A stretch of DNA of 64,000 bases from Thermovorax subterraneus (GCA_021608145.1 JAKIHM010000002.1:163334-227333), one strand, 5' to 3'. Counted from the stretch's first letter, positions 1 to 8,771 are shown. Numbers and translations are program-made. Notes: generated from the sequence alone by a model not told the origin.

Positions 1-93
1 TTCGTCAACGGTAACCTTAAATCCCCTGGCGGTTCCTTCGGCTACCATTCCGCCCTTCCACTCTGTTTTAGCTTTGAAGGTCACTTTCGCCAT
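1..93 (-). CDS. OsmC family protein (5' end only, runs off the window)
   Basis: The first 31 codons of a minus-strand gene are visible, beginning MAKVTFKAKTEWKGGMVAEG. The ATG at 91-93 is preceded by a GGGAGG ribosome-binding site at 102-107. The pattern of a short basic beta strand, then G-M-V-A-E-G and a G-x-K-V-x-V-D-E strand, is typical of the N terminus of OsmC/YhfA-type proteins, which are small thiol-dependent peroxide-reducing or organosulfur-handling proteins. The catalytic cysteines lie beyond the window edge and cannot be checked, so the family call rests only on N-terminal resemblance. Confidence 0.6.
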   Translation of the reverse strand, partial: MAKVTFKAKTEWKGGMVAEGTARGFKVTVDE

Positions 94-251
94 AACGATA
101 CCTCCCGGTCTAAAATTGATTCCTCTTAAAAGGTTTCGGTCACCGTAAAAGGCGAATGCAATTTTTGTGCCACCCATCACAATGCCTTCCAACGGCACTT
201 TTCACATTTAAAGTGTTTAATTTTACGTACGGTGTCTTTTATCTTACACAC

Positions 252-557
252 TCATCGCTCATTCATGGCATCGTCCATGTAATACTTAGTATTTGTCTTT
301 TCGTTCCCCAAGTAATGGAGGTTGGCGTAAATGTTCACCGTGTGCGCGTTTTTGTTGTGCTGTATTCTGACGTCGCTGGGGATTCCATCATCCTGGTGGT
401 AATTGAGGTACTGCTTTAGTACGTCGTAAGCGTCTTTATCGTTCAAGTTATCATATATACTCAAATATACATCCTCCGGAATTTCGAGGATGATGTTGTG
501 AAGCCCGTCTTTTACCGCCCGCGTTTCCCTTATGGAGTTTAGCACGAACACCACCAC
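252..557 (-). CDS. hypothetical protein, about 100 residues
   Basis: Unrecognised protein. It begins at one of three consecutive GTG codons (557, 554 or 551) directly after the stop of the gene at 558-761, so the two are probably translationally coupled; the purine-rich end of the upstream gene (AAAGGAA) would serve as ribosome-binding site. It is hydrophilic, without cysteines, signal peptide or membrane segment, and its middle is rich in Asp, Asn and Tyr (DVYLSIYDNLNDKDAYDV). The C-terminal half is basic/polar and ends MDDAMNER. No function can be assigned. Coding status is supported by position and uninterrupted frame only. The 158 bases between it and the OsmC-like gene show no clear gene. 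Confidence 0.45.
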   Translation of the reverse strand: MVVFVLNSIRETRAVKDGLHNIILEIPEDVYLSIYDNLNDKDAYDVLKQYLNYHQDDGIPSDVRIQHNKNAHTVNIYANLHYLGNEKTNTKYYMDDAMNER

Positions 558-761
558 TTATTCCTTTTCCTTTTTCTCTGGGTTTTTTACGGTCAAATTG
601 TTAGGAGGCGTCTTCATAGGGTTTTCAATTTCGAATTCCCGGGAAAGCTCGTATTTTTCCGGTCTTTCGTCATCGAAAAGCTCACCTTTAAACCTCCTTC
701 TATCCAACGGCGGCACCAGCTTTTCTTTCGATTCTTCCCCTTTTTTCCGAACACTTCCCAT
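558..761 (-). CDS. small charged hypothetical protein
   Basis: About 67 residues, very rich in Lys, Glu, Arg and Pro, ending in a lysine/glutamate tail (KNPEKKEKE), with no hydrophobic core or membrane segment. I chose the ATG at 759-761 because a GGGGAGG site lies nine bases upstream. An in-frame GTG six bases earlier sits too close to that site. The stop abuts the next gene at 557, suggesting a two-gene transcript. The composition resembles a disordered linker or nucleic-acid-binding tail more than a folded enzyme. No family recognised. Confidence 0.45.
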   Translation of the reverse strand: MGSVRKKGEESKEKLVPPLDRRRFKGELFDDERPEKYELSREFEIENPMKTPPNNLTVKNPEKKEKE

Positions 762-836
762 TCGCACTTTCCTCCCCTTTTTTTGTCTTCAATCTTAGTA
801 TCTTCAATTGCAGCGGTCGATATTTATGAATCAATT

Positions 837-864
837 AAAAAAGCCCCCTTCAAGGGGCTTTTTT
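837..864 (-). terminator. Rho-independent terminator after the macro-domain gene
   Basis: On the minus strand AAGCCCC, loop TTGA, GGGGGCTT, then a run of T. The 5' arm overlaps the last codons and stop of the macro-domain gene. Confidence 0.85.
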
Positions 865-1344
865 CAATTCCTCTTCCAGGTATTTTATGAACTCACCGCT
901 CACGTCCATCACCGTAATGTCTATATCCTCTACATCGCCGAGAACTTCCTTATAAACTCTTGCCACATCCTTTTTGGGGACGCCTCCGACGCCTGTTGCC
1001 AGCGCCGGCAGAACCATGGATTTAACTTTCATTTCCCGAGCTTTTTCGAGGAGCGACTGAAGGCATTTCCTTACTATTTCTACGCTGGACGGCTCCGCCG
1101 GCCTCTTCATGGTCACTGCGTGAAAGATGTACTTGGCTTTCAATCCGCCGGCGGTGGTAACGTAAACGTCTCCCGGCCGGGGGTCGAGCTGGCTGCAGAC
1201 CCTTATGGCTTCGTCTTCAATCACTTTCCCGCCGGCTTTCTTTATTGCCAGGGCTACGCCACCGCCCATGGGTCCGATGCCATTTGCCGCATTTACTATA
1301 ACGTCGGCCTCGGCCTTCGTTATGTCTCCCATGACAAGCTTCAC
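850..1344 (-). CDS. macro domain-containing protein (ADP-ribose-binding/hydrolysing)
   Basis: A single macro domain of about 164 residues. Visible signature: VMGDITKAEADVIVNAAN near the start, then GIGPMGGGVALAIKKAGG (the ligand-binding loop), and later LPALATGVGGVPKK (second phosphate loop). Macro domains bind ADP-ribose and some remove it from proteins, nucleic acids or O-acetyl-ADP-ribose; which substrate applies here is not evident. I prefer the GTG at 1344 because AAGGGGTGAT lies four to eight bases before it. An ATG at 1368 overlaps the upstream gene's stop but lacks a ribosome-binding site. It is the downstream partner of the 102-residue gene at 1362-1670, with its own terminator behind it. 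No toxin or ADP-ribosyltransferase gene is adjacent. Confidence 0.88.
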   Translation of the reverse strand: MKLVMGDITKAEADVIVNAANGIGPMGGGVALAIKKAGGKVIEDEAIRVCSQLDPRPGDVYVTTAGGLKAKYIFHAVTMKRPAEPSSVEIVRKCLQSLLEKAREMKVKSMVLPALATGVGGVPKKDVARVYKEVLGDVEDIDITVMDVSGEFIKYLEEELKKAP

Positions 1345-1361
1345 TTTATCACCCCTTCGAC

Positions 1362-1670
1362 CTAACATTTTGCAAGTTCGGACAGCTCTTCCAGTTTCTT
1401 TTTCCAGTAATCCCTCTTAGCTTTCAATTCCCCTATTAACTTCAGGTCGTGCTCGATGCAAAGTCCTTCCTGGACCCTGTTTTCGGCAAAATGAATGGCC
1501 TCATCAAAAGTTTCAAGAGCTCTTTTAAATAAATCTTCGGCATAACAAGCTCTCTCCCTTTCGTGAGGCCAGTTGGATTTTTTTGAATCCCTTATGACGG
1601 CTTTTAACACATCGAAGAACTTTTCCCCCTCCGTGTAAAGATTTATGGAAAAATCAAGATGTTTAATCAT
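1362..1670 (-). CDS. hypothetical all-helical protein upstream of the macro-domain gene
   Basis: About 102 residues, predicted mostly helical and charged (FDVLKAVIRDSKKSNW, then RACYAEDLFKRALETFDEAIHFAENR, then a Lys/Glu-rich C-terminal helix ending LSELAKC). No membrane segment. Start ATG at 1668-1670 is eight bases from GGGAGG; a TTG six bases upstream is less well placed. It overlaps the longest version of the macro-domain gene, so the two are likely co-transcribed. The helical layout is loosely reminiscent of HEPN or four-helix nucleotide-related proteins, but I see no HEPN R-x4-6-H catalytic motif and do not assign a family. Confidence 0.6.
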   Translation of the reverse strand: MIKHLDFSINLYTEGEKFFDVLKAVIRDSKKSNWPHERERACYAEDLFKRALETFDEAIHFAENRVQEGLCIEHDLKLIGELKAKRDYWKKKLEELSELAKC

Positions 1671-1750
1671 TATCAAAACCTCCCGGCCGCTTTTATTTTA
1701 TAATTTCCACAAAACTTTCAAAATTCCTCCTCTATTTTAAAATATATTTT

Positions 1751-4387
1751 TCACAGGACCGCACCCAGGCCGGAGAGGGCCAGAATCAAAAGCCACATTT
1801 TTCCATCAAGCGGCACGGTGTGAAAGATAACCTGAAGCGACGGCGCGTAGACAACTCCCAAAAGCATTGCAGCTGAAATTATTACAGCCAGCGTGAGGAA
1901 AAGATTCGAGAACGGATTTTTCCCCCATAAGGTGGCGTTTTCTTCCCTACATTCAAAGGCAAATATGAGCTGGGACATCACCAGGGTGGAAAAAGCCACC
2001 GTTCTTGAGAAGTCTATCCCGGAACCGCTGTAATACCAGGATATCAGGTAGGAAGCCATGGTGGCAAGGCTTATAAAAAACCCCCTGTAAAATATTTTCC
2101 GTCCCATGCCGCCGGAAAAAATACCTTCCTGTCTTTTTCGGGGCTTGCGGTTCATCACATCCCTCTCGGGCGGATCCGCTCCCAATGCAATGGCCGGCAG
2201 GCCGTCGGTTATAAGGTTCATCCACAGTACCTGTATGGGCAAAAGCGGCAGCGGCATCCCCAGGAGCGACGACCACACCATCGTCAGCACTTCTCCGGTA
2301 TTGCAGGAGAGCAAGTAACGTATGAATTTTCGAATGTTGTCGTAAATGATGCGTCCTTCTTCCACGGCGGATACGATGCTTGCAAAATTGTCATCCAGCA
2401 GTATCATCGCCGAAGCTTCCTTCGTCACATCGGTGCCTGTTTTGCCCATTGAAATACCTATATCCGCTTCCTTTACCGCAGGAGCGTCGTTCACTCCGTC
2501 ACCGGTCATGGCAACCACATGGCCCTTCTTTTTTAGCGCTCGAACTATTCTCAACTTGTGCTTGGGAGTCACTCGGGCGTACACCGAAATATCATCTATA
2601 CATTTTAAAAACTCGGACTCGGACATTTCGTCAAGTTCCTGTCCCGTTATTATCCTCCCACCTTTGCCCATCATGTTCAGTTCTTTTGCCACAGCCCAGG
2701 CGGTGGCGCGATGATCACCCGTTATCATTACAGGCTTTATTCCGGCTGCAAAGCACCTTTCGACTGCTGAAGCCGCTTCAGGTCGCGGCGGATCTATCAT
2801 TCCCATCAAGCCTAGAAAAATCAAACCGGTCTCGATATTTTCGCTTAATTCCCGAGGACTGTCTAATTTCCTGTAAGCAAGCGCCAGCACCCTCAAGGCT
2901 TCCCTTCCCATATCCTCGTTTATCCGGGATATTTTTCTTTTTTCTGATAAAGTCATCTTTTTAACATTTCCACTTTCTTCTATACCATCGCAAAGTTCCA
3001 AAATTACGTCCACAGCTCCTTTTGTGAACAGGAATAGCTCCCCTTTTTGGTTTTTCACCACCACCGACATTCTCTTCCGTTCCGAATCGAAAGGAATTTC
3101 CCTTATCCTTTTGTAAGTCCTTTCAACGTCATTTTTAAAAATCCCGGCCTTTGCAGCCGCAACCAAAAGGGCAACTTCCGTAGGGTCTCCGGCGGGCACC
3201 ATCTCCTTCGGCCTTCCAAAGCCAAAAATTCCGGACTTTTGCTCACCAAGTTCAGCGTTATTGCATGAAACTGCAATCCTGAGCAGTTTTTCCATTGAAG
3301 GAGAAGTTTTTTTAAGCAGCCGGCCATCGTTTGTAATGAAGTCCCCTTCAATTCTGTAGCCGCTTCCCGTTACCATCACCGTTTCGCCATCCACGTAGAT
3401 TTTCCTCACGGTCATCCTGTTTTCCGTAAGGGTGCCGGTTTTATCGCTGCAAATAAGTGTAGCACACCCTAGGGTTTCTACGGCCGTAAGTTTTCTCACC
3501 AGCACATTCTTTTTCACCATCCGCTGAACTCCCATAGCGAGCACCATCGTGACCACGGCGGGCAATCCTTCGGGTATTGCAGCTACGGCAAGGCTTACTC
3601 CAAAAAGGAACATCTGGTAACTCTCCTCGCCCCTCAGAACCCCTAACATCGCGACCATAAAGCATATCAAAAGGCAAAGGACGAGGAGCTTTTTCCCCAG
3701 GTCATCCAGCCGCCTTTGAAGAGGGGTTTGCTCTTCCCCGACGCCTTCCATCATTCCGGCGATTTTGCCCATTTCCGTATTCATCCCTGTTTGCGTTACC
3801 ACCATCTTACCCCTGCCGCTTACCACCATGGTCCCCATGAATACCAAATTCGAACGGTGGATTTTCAAGGTTTCCAGCTCCCTGCTTTCTACGCTTTTTT
3901 CCACCGGTACCGATTCTCCCGTAAGCATGGATTCGTCCACTTTGAGATTTTCAGCCTCAAAAAGTTCCCCGTCGGCCGGTACTTTATCGCCGGTCTCCAA
4001 TATCACTACATCGCCCGGCACCACCTCTTTAGCCGGGATTACCTTTATCTGACCATCGCGCACTACCCGGGCTACGGGAGCCGCCATTTCTTTTAAAGCC
4101 TCTAGAGCTCTTTCGGTGCGGTATTCCTGTATGAACCCCATAAAACCGTTTAATACGATAATTGCAGTGATGGCCGCAGCATCGGCCATCTCGCCCAAAA
4201 AATACGATATTATTGTGGCTCCTAAAAGCACCAGGGTGATGGTGCTCTTAAACTGGTTGATGAAAAGGATTGCGGGTGATTTTTTCCGACTTTCATGGAT
4301 TACATTTTCTCCGAAGAGTTTTTTCTTTAAAGGTATCTCCCTGCTTGACAAACCTCTTTTTAGATCGGTGTTCCACGATGCCGTCAT
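1751..4387 (-). CDS. P-type calcium-transporting ATPase (PMR1/SERCA-like)
   Basis: About 878 residues, the usual length for P2-type Ca2+ pumps that couple ATP hydrolysis to cation export across the cytoplasmic membrane. Seen in order: actuator motif LTGES near residue 160, the M4 ion-site motif IPEGLPA near 280, phosphorylation motif CSDKTGTLT near 320, nucleotide-domain motifs (KGAVDVI, MTGDGVNDAPAVKEADIGISMG), then four to six C-terminal membrane segments including WMNLITDGLPAIALGADPPE, typical of M6. The start at ATG 4385-4387 follows GGAGGGAAGAAAA; an upstream in-frame GTG at 4414 overlaps that site. The gene follows spmB by 68 bases on the same strand. Ca2+ (or Mn2+) specificity is inferred from the family. 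Confidence 0.92.
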   Translation of the reverse strand: MTASWNTDLKRGLSSREIPLKKKLFGENVIHESRKKSPAILFINQFKSTITLVLLGATIISYFLGEMADAAAITAIIVLNGFMGFIQEYRTERALEALKEMAAPVARVVRDGQIKVIPAKEVVPGDVVILETGDKVPADGELFEAENLKVDESMLTGESVPVEKSVESRELETLKIHRSNLVFMGTMVVSGRGKMVVTQTGMNTEMGKIAGMMEGVGEEQTPLQRRLDDLGKKLLVLCLLICFMVAMLGVLRGEESYQMFLFGVSLAVAAIPEGLPAVVTMVLAMGVQRMVKKNVLVRKLTAVETLGCATLICSDKTGTLTENRMTVRKIYVDGETVMVTGSGYRIEGDFITNDGRLLKKTSPSMEKLLRIAVSCNNAELGEQKSGIFGFGRPKEMVPAGDPTEVALLVAAAKAGIFKNDVERTYKRIREIPFDSERKRMSVVVKNQKGELFLFTKGAVDVILELCDGIEESGNVKKMTLSEKRKISRINEDMGREALRVLALAYRKLDSPRELSENIETGLIFLGLMGMIDPPRPEAASAVERCFAAGIKPVMITGDHRATAWAVAKELNMMGKGGRIITGQELDEMSESEFLKCIDDISVYARVTPKHKLRIVRALKKKGHVVAMTGDGVNDAPAVKEADIGISMGKTGTDVTKEASAMILLDDNFASIVSAVEEGRIIYDNIRKFIRYLLSCNTGEVLTMVWSSLLGMPLPLLPIQVLWMNLITDGLPAIALGADPPERDVMNRKPRKRQEGIFSGGMGRKIFYRGFFISLATMASYLISWYYSGSGIDFSRTVAFSTLVMSQLIFAFECREENATLWGKNPFSNLFLTLAVIISAAMLLGVVYAPSLQVIFHTVPLDGKMWLLILALSGLGAVL

Positions 4388-4455
4388 TTTTCTTCCCTCC
4401 AAGCAATGATCCACTTTAAATTTATTCCGGCATTTTGAAGGTTATGTCTCTTCCT

Positions 4456-4986
4456 TTAGTCAAACAATCGTTTTACTATGTATACCGATGCCAGCAGGCT
4501 TGCAAAATCCGCCATAATTCCCACGGGAACGGCGTACCTCGTCTTTTTGATGCCTACCGAACCAAAATAGATGGCTATTATATAAAAAGTGGTATCGGTA
4601 GACCCCATCATCGTGGACGCCAGCCTTCCCATGTACGAATCTGGACCGTAGGTGTCAAAAATTTCTACCATCATGCTAAGTGCCGCCGGGCCCGACAGGG
4701 TTCTCACTATAGACAAGAAGAGGGCATCGGCCGGAATCTCCAAAAGCCGGATGACAGGATTTAAAACTTTCACCATCAAATCTACGGCTCCCGATTCCCT
4801 AAAGATGCTGACGGCAACGTAAATCCCCAAAAGATAGGGAACAAGCTTTACGGCAAGCTGCAAACCTTCCTGGGCTCCTTGTGTAAACACTTCAAATACC
4901 CTGACGTTATTTATCAAACCGTGTAAAAAGACCGCCGCCATCACAACGGGAATTATCCAGGAAGAAATCGAAATTTGCTCCGCCAA
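4456..4986 (-). CDS. spmB: spore maturation protein B
   Basis: About 176 residues with four to five membrane segments, a nucleoside-transporter-type Gate domain: GAQEGLQLAVKLVPYLLGIY, RTLSGPAALSMMVEIF, and STMMGSTDTTFYIIAIYFGS. SpmA and SpmB are required in Bacillus for proper dehydration of the spore core. The open frame extends far upstream inside spmA, but that extension is a Cys/His-rich shadow. The TTG at 4984-4986 is preceded by AAGGGGGTAAGG overlapping the spmA stop, so I start there. It is the second gene of the spmA-spmB pair, downstream of a YkuD-type transpeptidase. Confidence 0.92.
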   Translation of the reverse strand: MAEQISISSWIIPVVMAAVFLHGLINNVRVFEVFTQGAQEGLQLAVKLVPYLLGIYVAVSIFRESGAVDLMVKVLNPVIRLLEIPADALFLSIVRTLSGPAALSMMVEIFDTYGPDSYMGRLASTMMGSTDTTFYIIAIYFGSVGIKKTRYAVPVGIMADFASLLASVYIVKRLFD

Positions 4987-4991
4987 ATTCC

Positions 4992-5582
4992 TTACCCCCT
5001 TTCGATTTTCCGGTAAAGGAGTCTGAGAGCATAGTCGGCAACAACTGCAACTAGGGTGGAACAGGTGGTGGCAAAGAGAATGGCCCCCAGCACTTCCGAT
5101 GGATTTTTGGAGCCTGCCGCAGCCCTTAGAGCTATTATCGTCGCTGGTATCAGCGTCACGCTGGATGTATTTATGGCAAGGAAGGTGCACATGGCCTCCG
5201 TTGCGGTATCGGGATTGGGATTTAGGGTTTGTAGTTCCTTCATAGCTTTAAGTCCGAAGGGCGTCGCCGCATTGCCGAATCCCATCATATTGGCGCTCAA
5301 GTTCATCAATATGCTCCCCATGGCCGGGTGACCTTTGGGTATGGAGGGGAAAAGCCACCTGAATAAAGGCGCGATAAACCTGCTGATACTATCTATAAGC
5401 CCTGATTCTTCCGCCACTTTTGCTATCCCAAGCCAAAAACCCACGACTCCCATGAGACTTATCGCCCTCTCAATGGCGGTTTTTGCAGCTTCCAGTGCAG
5501 CGGGAGTTATTGAATCCAGCTTTCCGTTCCAAGCGGCGGCTAAAATCCCTCCCAGTATCAAAAAAGCAAAAATCCAGTTCAC
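4992..5582 (-). CDS. spmA: spore maturation protein A
   Basis: 196 residues, membrane protein of the nucleoside-recognition Gate family. It begins MNWIFAFLILGGILAAAWNG and carries the family pattern SANMMGFGNAATPFGLKAM followed by TFLAINTSSVTLIPATIIALR. Length matches Bacillus SpmA. It ends directly before spmB, with the SD of spmB inside its last codons, so the two are translationally linked. The L,D-transpeptidase gene ends or begins 15 bases upstream on the same strand. This marks the host as a likely spore former. Confidence 0.94.
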   Translation of the reverse strand: MNWIFAFLILGGILAAAWNGKLDSITPAALEAAKTAIERAISLMGVVGFWLGIAKVAEESGLIDSISRFIAPLFRWLFPSIPKGHPAMGSILMNLSANMMGFGNAATPFGLKAMKELQTLNPNPDTATEAMCTFLAINTSSVTLIPATIIALRAAAGSKNPSEVLGAILFATTCSTLVAVVADYALRLLYRKIERG

Positions 5583-5597
5583 TTGAATCCCCCTTCT

Positions 5598-6908
5598 TCA
5601 ATCGTGGATTACGACCATAGTTCCTTCCGGGATGTTTTCGTAAAACCATTTGGCGTCTTCATCTTTGAGCCTCACGCAGCCGTGGCTTGCGGGTATGCCG
5701 AGTTTTTCGTATTCCTCCTTTATGACGTTCCGGTCTTTGTCCCTAGGCATAGAATGAAAAAGGTAATTATCCTTTATCCTGACCCAGTAAAAAGCCCCCT
5801 GCCCGAACCTTTCCGAAAAAAACCACACTCCCCTGTCCTTTACAGTAAAATACCCCAAAGGCGTTTCGGCTTCGGGCCCGGGCCTTCCTCCGGATGCCAG
5901 CATGGTCTTTACGATTTTCTTGCCCCTGTATACCACCACTTTCTGCAGGGGTTTTAAGCTAACTTCCACCCACAGACTGTCCCCGAGGGGCTTTGCGGTA
6001 AATCTGAAACGGTAGGGCGCCGATTTTTGTCCGTCCACCGATGTACCCTCCACCGAAGCCTCGTAAGTTTCTCCCGGGAGAAAAACCGAATGGGGCTTAA
6101 ATTCGGCTGTTTTCCCGCGGCAAATAACATCCCCGCTCATCCGGCTCACCTTAATTAAAACTTCCCGCATTTCCTGGTCAAAGTCGACCTTTAAAACTGT
6201 GTAGGGCATAACATCTGCCCTACCGTTTTCGGGGTAGGTAGATATCACCTTTGGAACTGGGGCAACCTCAAACCACCTAGAATAACCCGAAAAGATGCTT
6301 TCGCCGCTTTCAAATTTTACGAAGTACTTCTCCCCCGGCCATAGCGGCTTGCGAGGGAAGAGAAGCCACCGGCTTTCATCCTTGAACAATTTGCCCGTCG
6401 CCGTGAGAATGTAGGAGGGCCTCAAATCAAAATCGAAGTCGGCCCGTAAGTATTTTGAAATTTCCTCTTCCTTTACCGGAGTGCTAAAGCTCAAAACCAC
6501 GGGCCCCGAGCTTGCAATAGGCGACGAAACCTCAACCGGAAAAGGCCGTATTTTTACCCTGTAATAGACCCTCACGCCCTTTAAAAGGCCCGGCACCGCG
6601 GTTTTTAAGGGTTCTATGCGAAGTATCGTTTTGAAACCTTTAGGGAGGCCCTTTTCAAGAACGCAGATTTCCAAAGTCCTATCGTCCAACCAGCGAAAGG
6701 TTTTTACAAAATCCATCCCCGGCCTTTCGGACTCCAAGTGGATTTTATCTGCCGCATCCCGTTCTATTACCGGGATATAAAAGTTAACTCTTATCCGCAC
6801 AAGACCGGTATCATTAAGCTGTTCTATTACTATATTGTTGAAACTGGACACCGAAACCCATGCTGCAATAACTAAAAGAATAATTAAAAGCAAGTACCTG
6901 CCCCTCAC
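5598..6908 (-). CDS. L,D-transpeptidase (YkuD domain) with N-terminal Ig-like domains
   Basis: 436 residues. An N-terminal hydrophobic helix (LLLIILLVIAAWVSV, residues 6-20) is a signal anchor. Roughly residues 25-300 are beta-rich, with repeats resembling bacterial Big_5-type Ig domains (VSTYPENGRADVMPYTVLKVDFDQEM). The C-terminal 130 residues form the YkuD catalytic domain, with ETPLGYF, HSMP and the active-site SHGCVRL (Cys near residue 411). Such enzymes make 3-3 peptidoglycan cross-links or attach proteins to peptidoglycan. Start GTG follows AAAGGGGGTGA. It is the first gene of the run leading into spmA-spmB, which suggests, but does not prove, a sporulation or cortex-related role. Confidence 0.9.
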   Translation of the reverse strand: MRGRYLLLIILLVIAAWVSVSSFNNIVIEQLNDTGLVRIRVNFYIPVIERDAADKIHLESERPGMDFVKTFRWLDDRTLEICVLEKGLPKGFKTILRIEPLKTAVPGLLKGVRVYYRVKIRPFPVEVSSPIASSGPVVLSFSTPVKEEEISKYLRADFDFDLRPSYILTATGKLFKDESRWLLFPRKPLWPGEKYFVKFESGESIFSGYSRWFEVAPVPKVISTYPENGRADVMPYTVLKVDFDQEMREVLIKVSRMSGDVICRGKTAEFKPHSVFLPGETYEASVEGTSVDGQKSAPYRFRFTAKPLGDSLWVEVSLKPLQKVVVYRGKKIVKTMLASGGRPGPEAETPLGYFTVKDRGVWFFSERFGQGAFYWVRIKDNYLFHSMPRDKDRNVIKEEYEKLGIPASHGCVRLKDEDAKWFYENIPEGTMVVIHD

Positions 6909-6967
6909 CGATTCACCCCCTTTAACTATTTCTATGACTTAGATAAAACAATTTTGACCAAAAAGAA

Positions 6968-6998
6968 AAAAGGGACGTCTTTTCAGACATCCCTTTTA
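6968..6998 (-). terminator. Rho-independent terminator after the ABC permease gene
   Basis: Minus strand AAAAGGGATGTCT, loop GAAA, AGACGTCCCTTTTTT: a long stem with G-U pairs then a T run, separating the sigma/ABC operon from the transpeptidase-spm genes. Confidence 0.88.
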
Positions 6999-7026
6999 TA
7001 CATTCAACAGTTTAACGCGAATTTAT

Positions 7027-7869
7027 TTATATGTCCCTTAATGTAAAGCTTCTTGAGGCCATATGGAGCATGAAGACCATGTAAGTCGCCGCATAAAGGA
7101 GCATGTAAAGGCTCGGTTCGGCACCGCCTCCCAGCAGATTATTTCGCAAAAAGTAAATGCCGTTTGAAGAAAACAACACGGAATTCATTTTCCTGTAAAT
7201 GGCATCGGTGGGCATCAAAAGGCTAGCGATTATCCCCGCATTTATGAGCCCCGTAGCGCTGCGGCCCCCCAAAGATATCAAATAGCCTATCTGTTCCAGC
7301 CACCCTCCGATGAGCGCAAAGCCGTAAAGCATCACCGCCATGATGCCCGCGCCGAGCGTCGATATGCGGGCGCTGCCCCAAAGACATACCGAAAGGAGTA
7401 TTAAGGGTATCCACAAAAATAAAAGGGCACCGTTGAAAACCTGAGAAAAACTAAAAACCACTCTTGCACCTAGAGCCTTGTTCAAAAAAATAATGCCAAA
7501 AAATAAAAAGAGGGAGTAAAGGGAAACCATAAGCCCTATGCCGAAAAATTTCCCCAGCACCACTTCATAGCGCTTTATCGGTTTTACCAAAACCGCCTGC
7601 ATCACGCCGCTTTCCACGTCCGCCGAAAGAGCCCCCGCCGAGGAAATTACCACCAGAAAGGCAACTATAAGGGAGGCAAAGTAAAGCCCTACAGTGATAA
7701 ATTCAGAATAAATTGAAAGTAAAGCGGTGTTGACTCTCGGCAGGGCCTCGTAGGCTTCTTTAATCCCGAAACCGTAGAGGGTCAAATACACAAGCGTCAA
7801 AAGCAGCACGAAAAACAAAGCCTTTTTATGGAACATCTCCTTGAAGGTGTACTTAATCACCGTTATCAA
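7027..7869 (-). CDS. ABC-2 type transporter permease
   Basis: About 280 residues with six membrane segments and the layout of ABC-2/NatB-type permeases: a short basic N terminus (IKYTFKEMFHKKALF), TM1, and after TM2 a cytosolic ALSADVESGVMQAVLVKPIKRYEVVLGKF stretch that is the usual contact with the ATPase. The start is placed at TTG 7869, eight bases after GGGGAGG; the GTG at 7878 overlaps that site. It overlaps the ATPase gene by 17 bases. It is the last gene of the sigma factor-anti-sigma-ATPase-permease operon. Substrate unknown; such pairs often export peptides, antibiotics or envelope-active compounds. Confidence 0.9.
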   Translation of the reverse strand: MITVIKYTFKEMFHKKALFFVLLLTLVYLTLYGFGIKEAYEALPRVNTALLSIYSEFITVGLYFASLIVAFLVVISSAGALSADVESGVMQAVLVKPIKRYEVVLGKFFGIGLMVSLYSLFLFFGIIFLNKALGARVVFSFSQVFNGALLFLWIPLILLSVCLWGSARISTLGAGIMAVMLYGFALIGGWLEQIGYLISLGGRSATGLINAGIIASLLMPTDAIYRKMNSVLFSSNGIYFLRNNLLGGGAEPSLYMLLYAATYMVFMLHMASRSFTLRDI

Positions 7870-8767
7870 GGGCTTCACCTCCCCTCACTAGATTTACAAA
7901 AAGCTCCTCCAAAGAAACGCCTTCCATTTTTAATTCGTAAAGGGGGGTCTCTGACTGCACTATGACCTTTGCTATCAGGGGTATGTCATCCCTTTTGGCC
8001 ACTTTTATCGTGAGTATATCCTCCCGGAGCTTGACTTGTAGTGCAATCTTTTTCAACTCTTCTATTAGGCCCTCGGCGGGACTTCCTATTTTCGCCGTCA
8101 ATGCGGAATTCTCAAAGAGTAAATCTTTCAGGTCCCCGCAGGCTATTATTCTGCCCCTGTTGATTATTGCCACCCGGTCGCACACCATTTCCACTTCGCT
8201 CAGAAGATGGCTGTTCAGGAAGACGGTTTTGCCCTTCTTTTTCAGGTCCCTTATTATCTCGCGCACTTCTATCCTGCCGACGGGGTCTAAAGCCGAAGTG
8301 GGCTCATCCAAGAAAACCAGTTCCGGGTCGGCCAAAAGGGCTACTGCAAGTCCGAGCCTCTGCTGCATCCCCTTGCTGTAGCCTGCCACCTTCTTTTTCT
8401 CGTGCCCGGAAAGTCCAACAAGTTCCAAAAGCTCCGAAATCCTTTTGGCAGGCCTTGGTATTTTGTAAAGCTCCGCATGGAAGCGCATAACTTCTAATCC
8501 TGTCATCCAATCGTGGTACCTGAAATTTTCCGGCAGGTATCCGATTTTGCCCATTGCTCTGATGTCCCCCAGGGGCCTTCCAAGCACGCGGGCACTCCCG
8601 CCGGTGGGGCGCAAGAGCCCCACCAGAGTTTTTACGAGAGTACTTTTACCGGCGCCGTTGGGGCCTAAAAACCCGAACACCTCGCCCTCTTTCACACTGA
8701 GATTGATGTCGACGCATCCGCCCTTTCCGTCGTACTGTTTTGTAAGGTTGAAAGTTTCTATTACCAT
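7853..8767 (-). CDS. ABC transporter ATP-binding protein
   Basis: 304 residues. Walker A GPNGAGKST (about residue 35), signature region YSKGMQQRLGLA (about 135), Walker B LVFLDEPTSALDP and the switch histidine (LNSHLLSE) are all present. The C-terminal 80 residues are a regulatory extension common in ABC-2-type ATPases. ATG at 8765-8767 follows GAGGTGAA. It starts four bases after the anti-sigma gene stop and overlaps the permease gene, so the transporter is co-expressed with the sigma/anti-sigma pair and is probably part of that stress-response regulon. Confidence 0.93.
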   Translation of the reverse strand: MVIETFNLTKQYDGKGGCVDINLSVKEGEVFGFLGPNGAGKSTLVKTLVGLLRPTGGSARVLGRPLGDIRAMGKIGYLPENFRYHDWMTGLEVMRFHAELYKIPRPAKRISELLELVGLSGHEKKKVAGYSKGMQQRLGLAVALLADPELVFLDEPTSALDPVGRIEVREIIRDLKKKGKTVFLNSHLLSEVEMVCDRVAIINRGRIIACGDLKDLLFENSALTAKIGSPAEGLIEELKKIALQVKLREDILTIKVAKRDDIPLIAKVIVQSETPLYELKMEGVSLEELFVNLVRGGEALDNGD

Positions 8768-8771
8768 GTCT

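Noticed and set aside
4987..5190. N-terminal extension of spmB inside spmA
   Set aside because: The Cys/His-rich stretch is a frame shadow of spmA; the TTG at 4986 has the proper ribosome-binding site and gives the normal SpmB length.
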